Source of the DNA: Thioalkalivibrio sp.
GTDB taxonomy: Bacteria; Pseudomonadota; Gammaproteobacteria; Ectothiorhodospirales; Ectothiorhodospiraceae
Direction: 5' to 3'
Length of the DNA: 5,825 bases
Assembly (NCBI GenBank): GCA_007119005.1
Contig: SKQM01000110.1
Coordinates: 1-5,825 of the forward strand
Below are positions 5,814 to 5,825 of this stretch, in pieces. Within the stretch, counting starts at the first letter, position 1, and each line of letters opens with the position of its first letter. The notes below the pieces were generated by a model. It was not told the origin of the DNA. It searched no databases and saw only the letters and a program-made list of their open reading frames with translations. Both the position numbers and the translations under genes were made by a program.

Positions 5814-5825
5814 AAAAACCCGAAA

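Larger units (their letters stand above)
5533..5825. other. Non-coding region upstream of the operon
   Basis: No reading frame here looks real on either strand, so these 293 bases probably contain the promoter and leader of the cluster. I found no convincing -35/-10 pair on the minus strand. What is visible is a 10-base direct repeat (5683-5692 and 5739-5748), a 7-base inverted repeat (5614-5638) and a strong GC hairpin (5793-5813), listed separately. Confidence 0.5.

Noticed and set aside
5793..5818. Rho-independent terminator at the right edge
   Set aside because: The stem is strong but the A/T run is on the wrong side for a terminator on either strand, so it is listed only as a hairpin.

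Overview
The window is very GC-rich and densely coding. All six genes I can support lie on the minus strand, so they read from the right edge toward the left. The GC content, Shine-Dalgarno starts, Sec signal peptides, an OmpA-type peptidoglycan-binding protein and DUF4384 proteins together suggest a Gram-negative proteobacterium, perhaps a gammaproteobacterium of the Chromatiales/Ectothiorhodospiraceae type. That placement is inference from style, not from a marker gene. I see no tRNA, rRNA, transposase, CRISPR array or phage gene.

Layout in order of transcription: a 293-base leader region with no gene (5533-5825); an exported protein with two DUF4384 domains (4456-5532); a periplasmic protein with a C-terminal OmpA domain (3806-4372); an exported protein with one DUF4384 domain (3165-3773); a secreted trypsin-like S1 zymogen protease (2224-3129); a hairpin-rich spacer (2062-2223); a secreted serpin (712-2061); a 167-base spacer (545-711); and the first 181 residues of an exported caspase-like C14 protease that runs off the left edge (1-544). 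The first four genes are separated by 83, 32 and 35 bases. The trypsin gene also has an alternative start in an ATGA overlap with its upstream neighbour. This looks like one operon, or one operon plus internal promoters before the serpin and caspase genes.

Every product carries a Sec-type signal peptide, so the whole set should act in the periplasm or outside the cell. The striking combination is two unrelated proteases, one serine (trypsin fold) and one cysteine (caspase fold), plus a serpin, which is a suicide inhibitor of such proteases, all beside a DUF4384/OmpA module. The protease has the Asp that gives trypsin its Arg/Lys specificity, an Arg-Ile activation site it could cut itself, and a complete catalytic triad. 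The serpin's reactive loop carries an Arg-Ser bond where Arg-specific inhibitory serpins are cut. The simplest reading is a protease-inhibitor pair in an extracytoplasmic proteolytic system, with DUF4384 and OmpA proteins as envelope partners. The pairing and the system are hypotheses; the domains and key residues can be seen directly.
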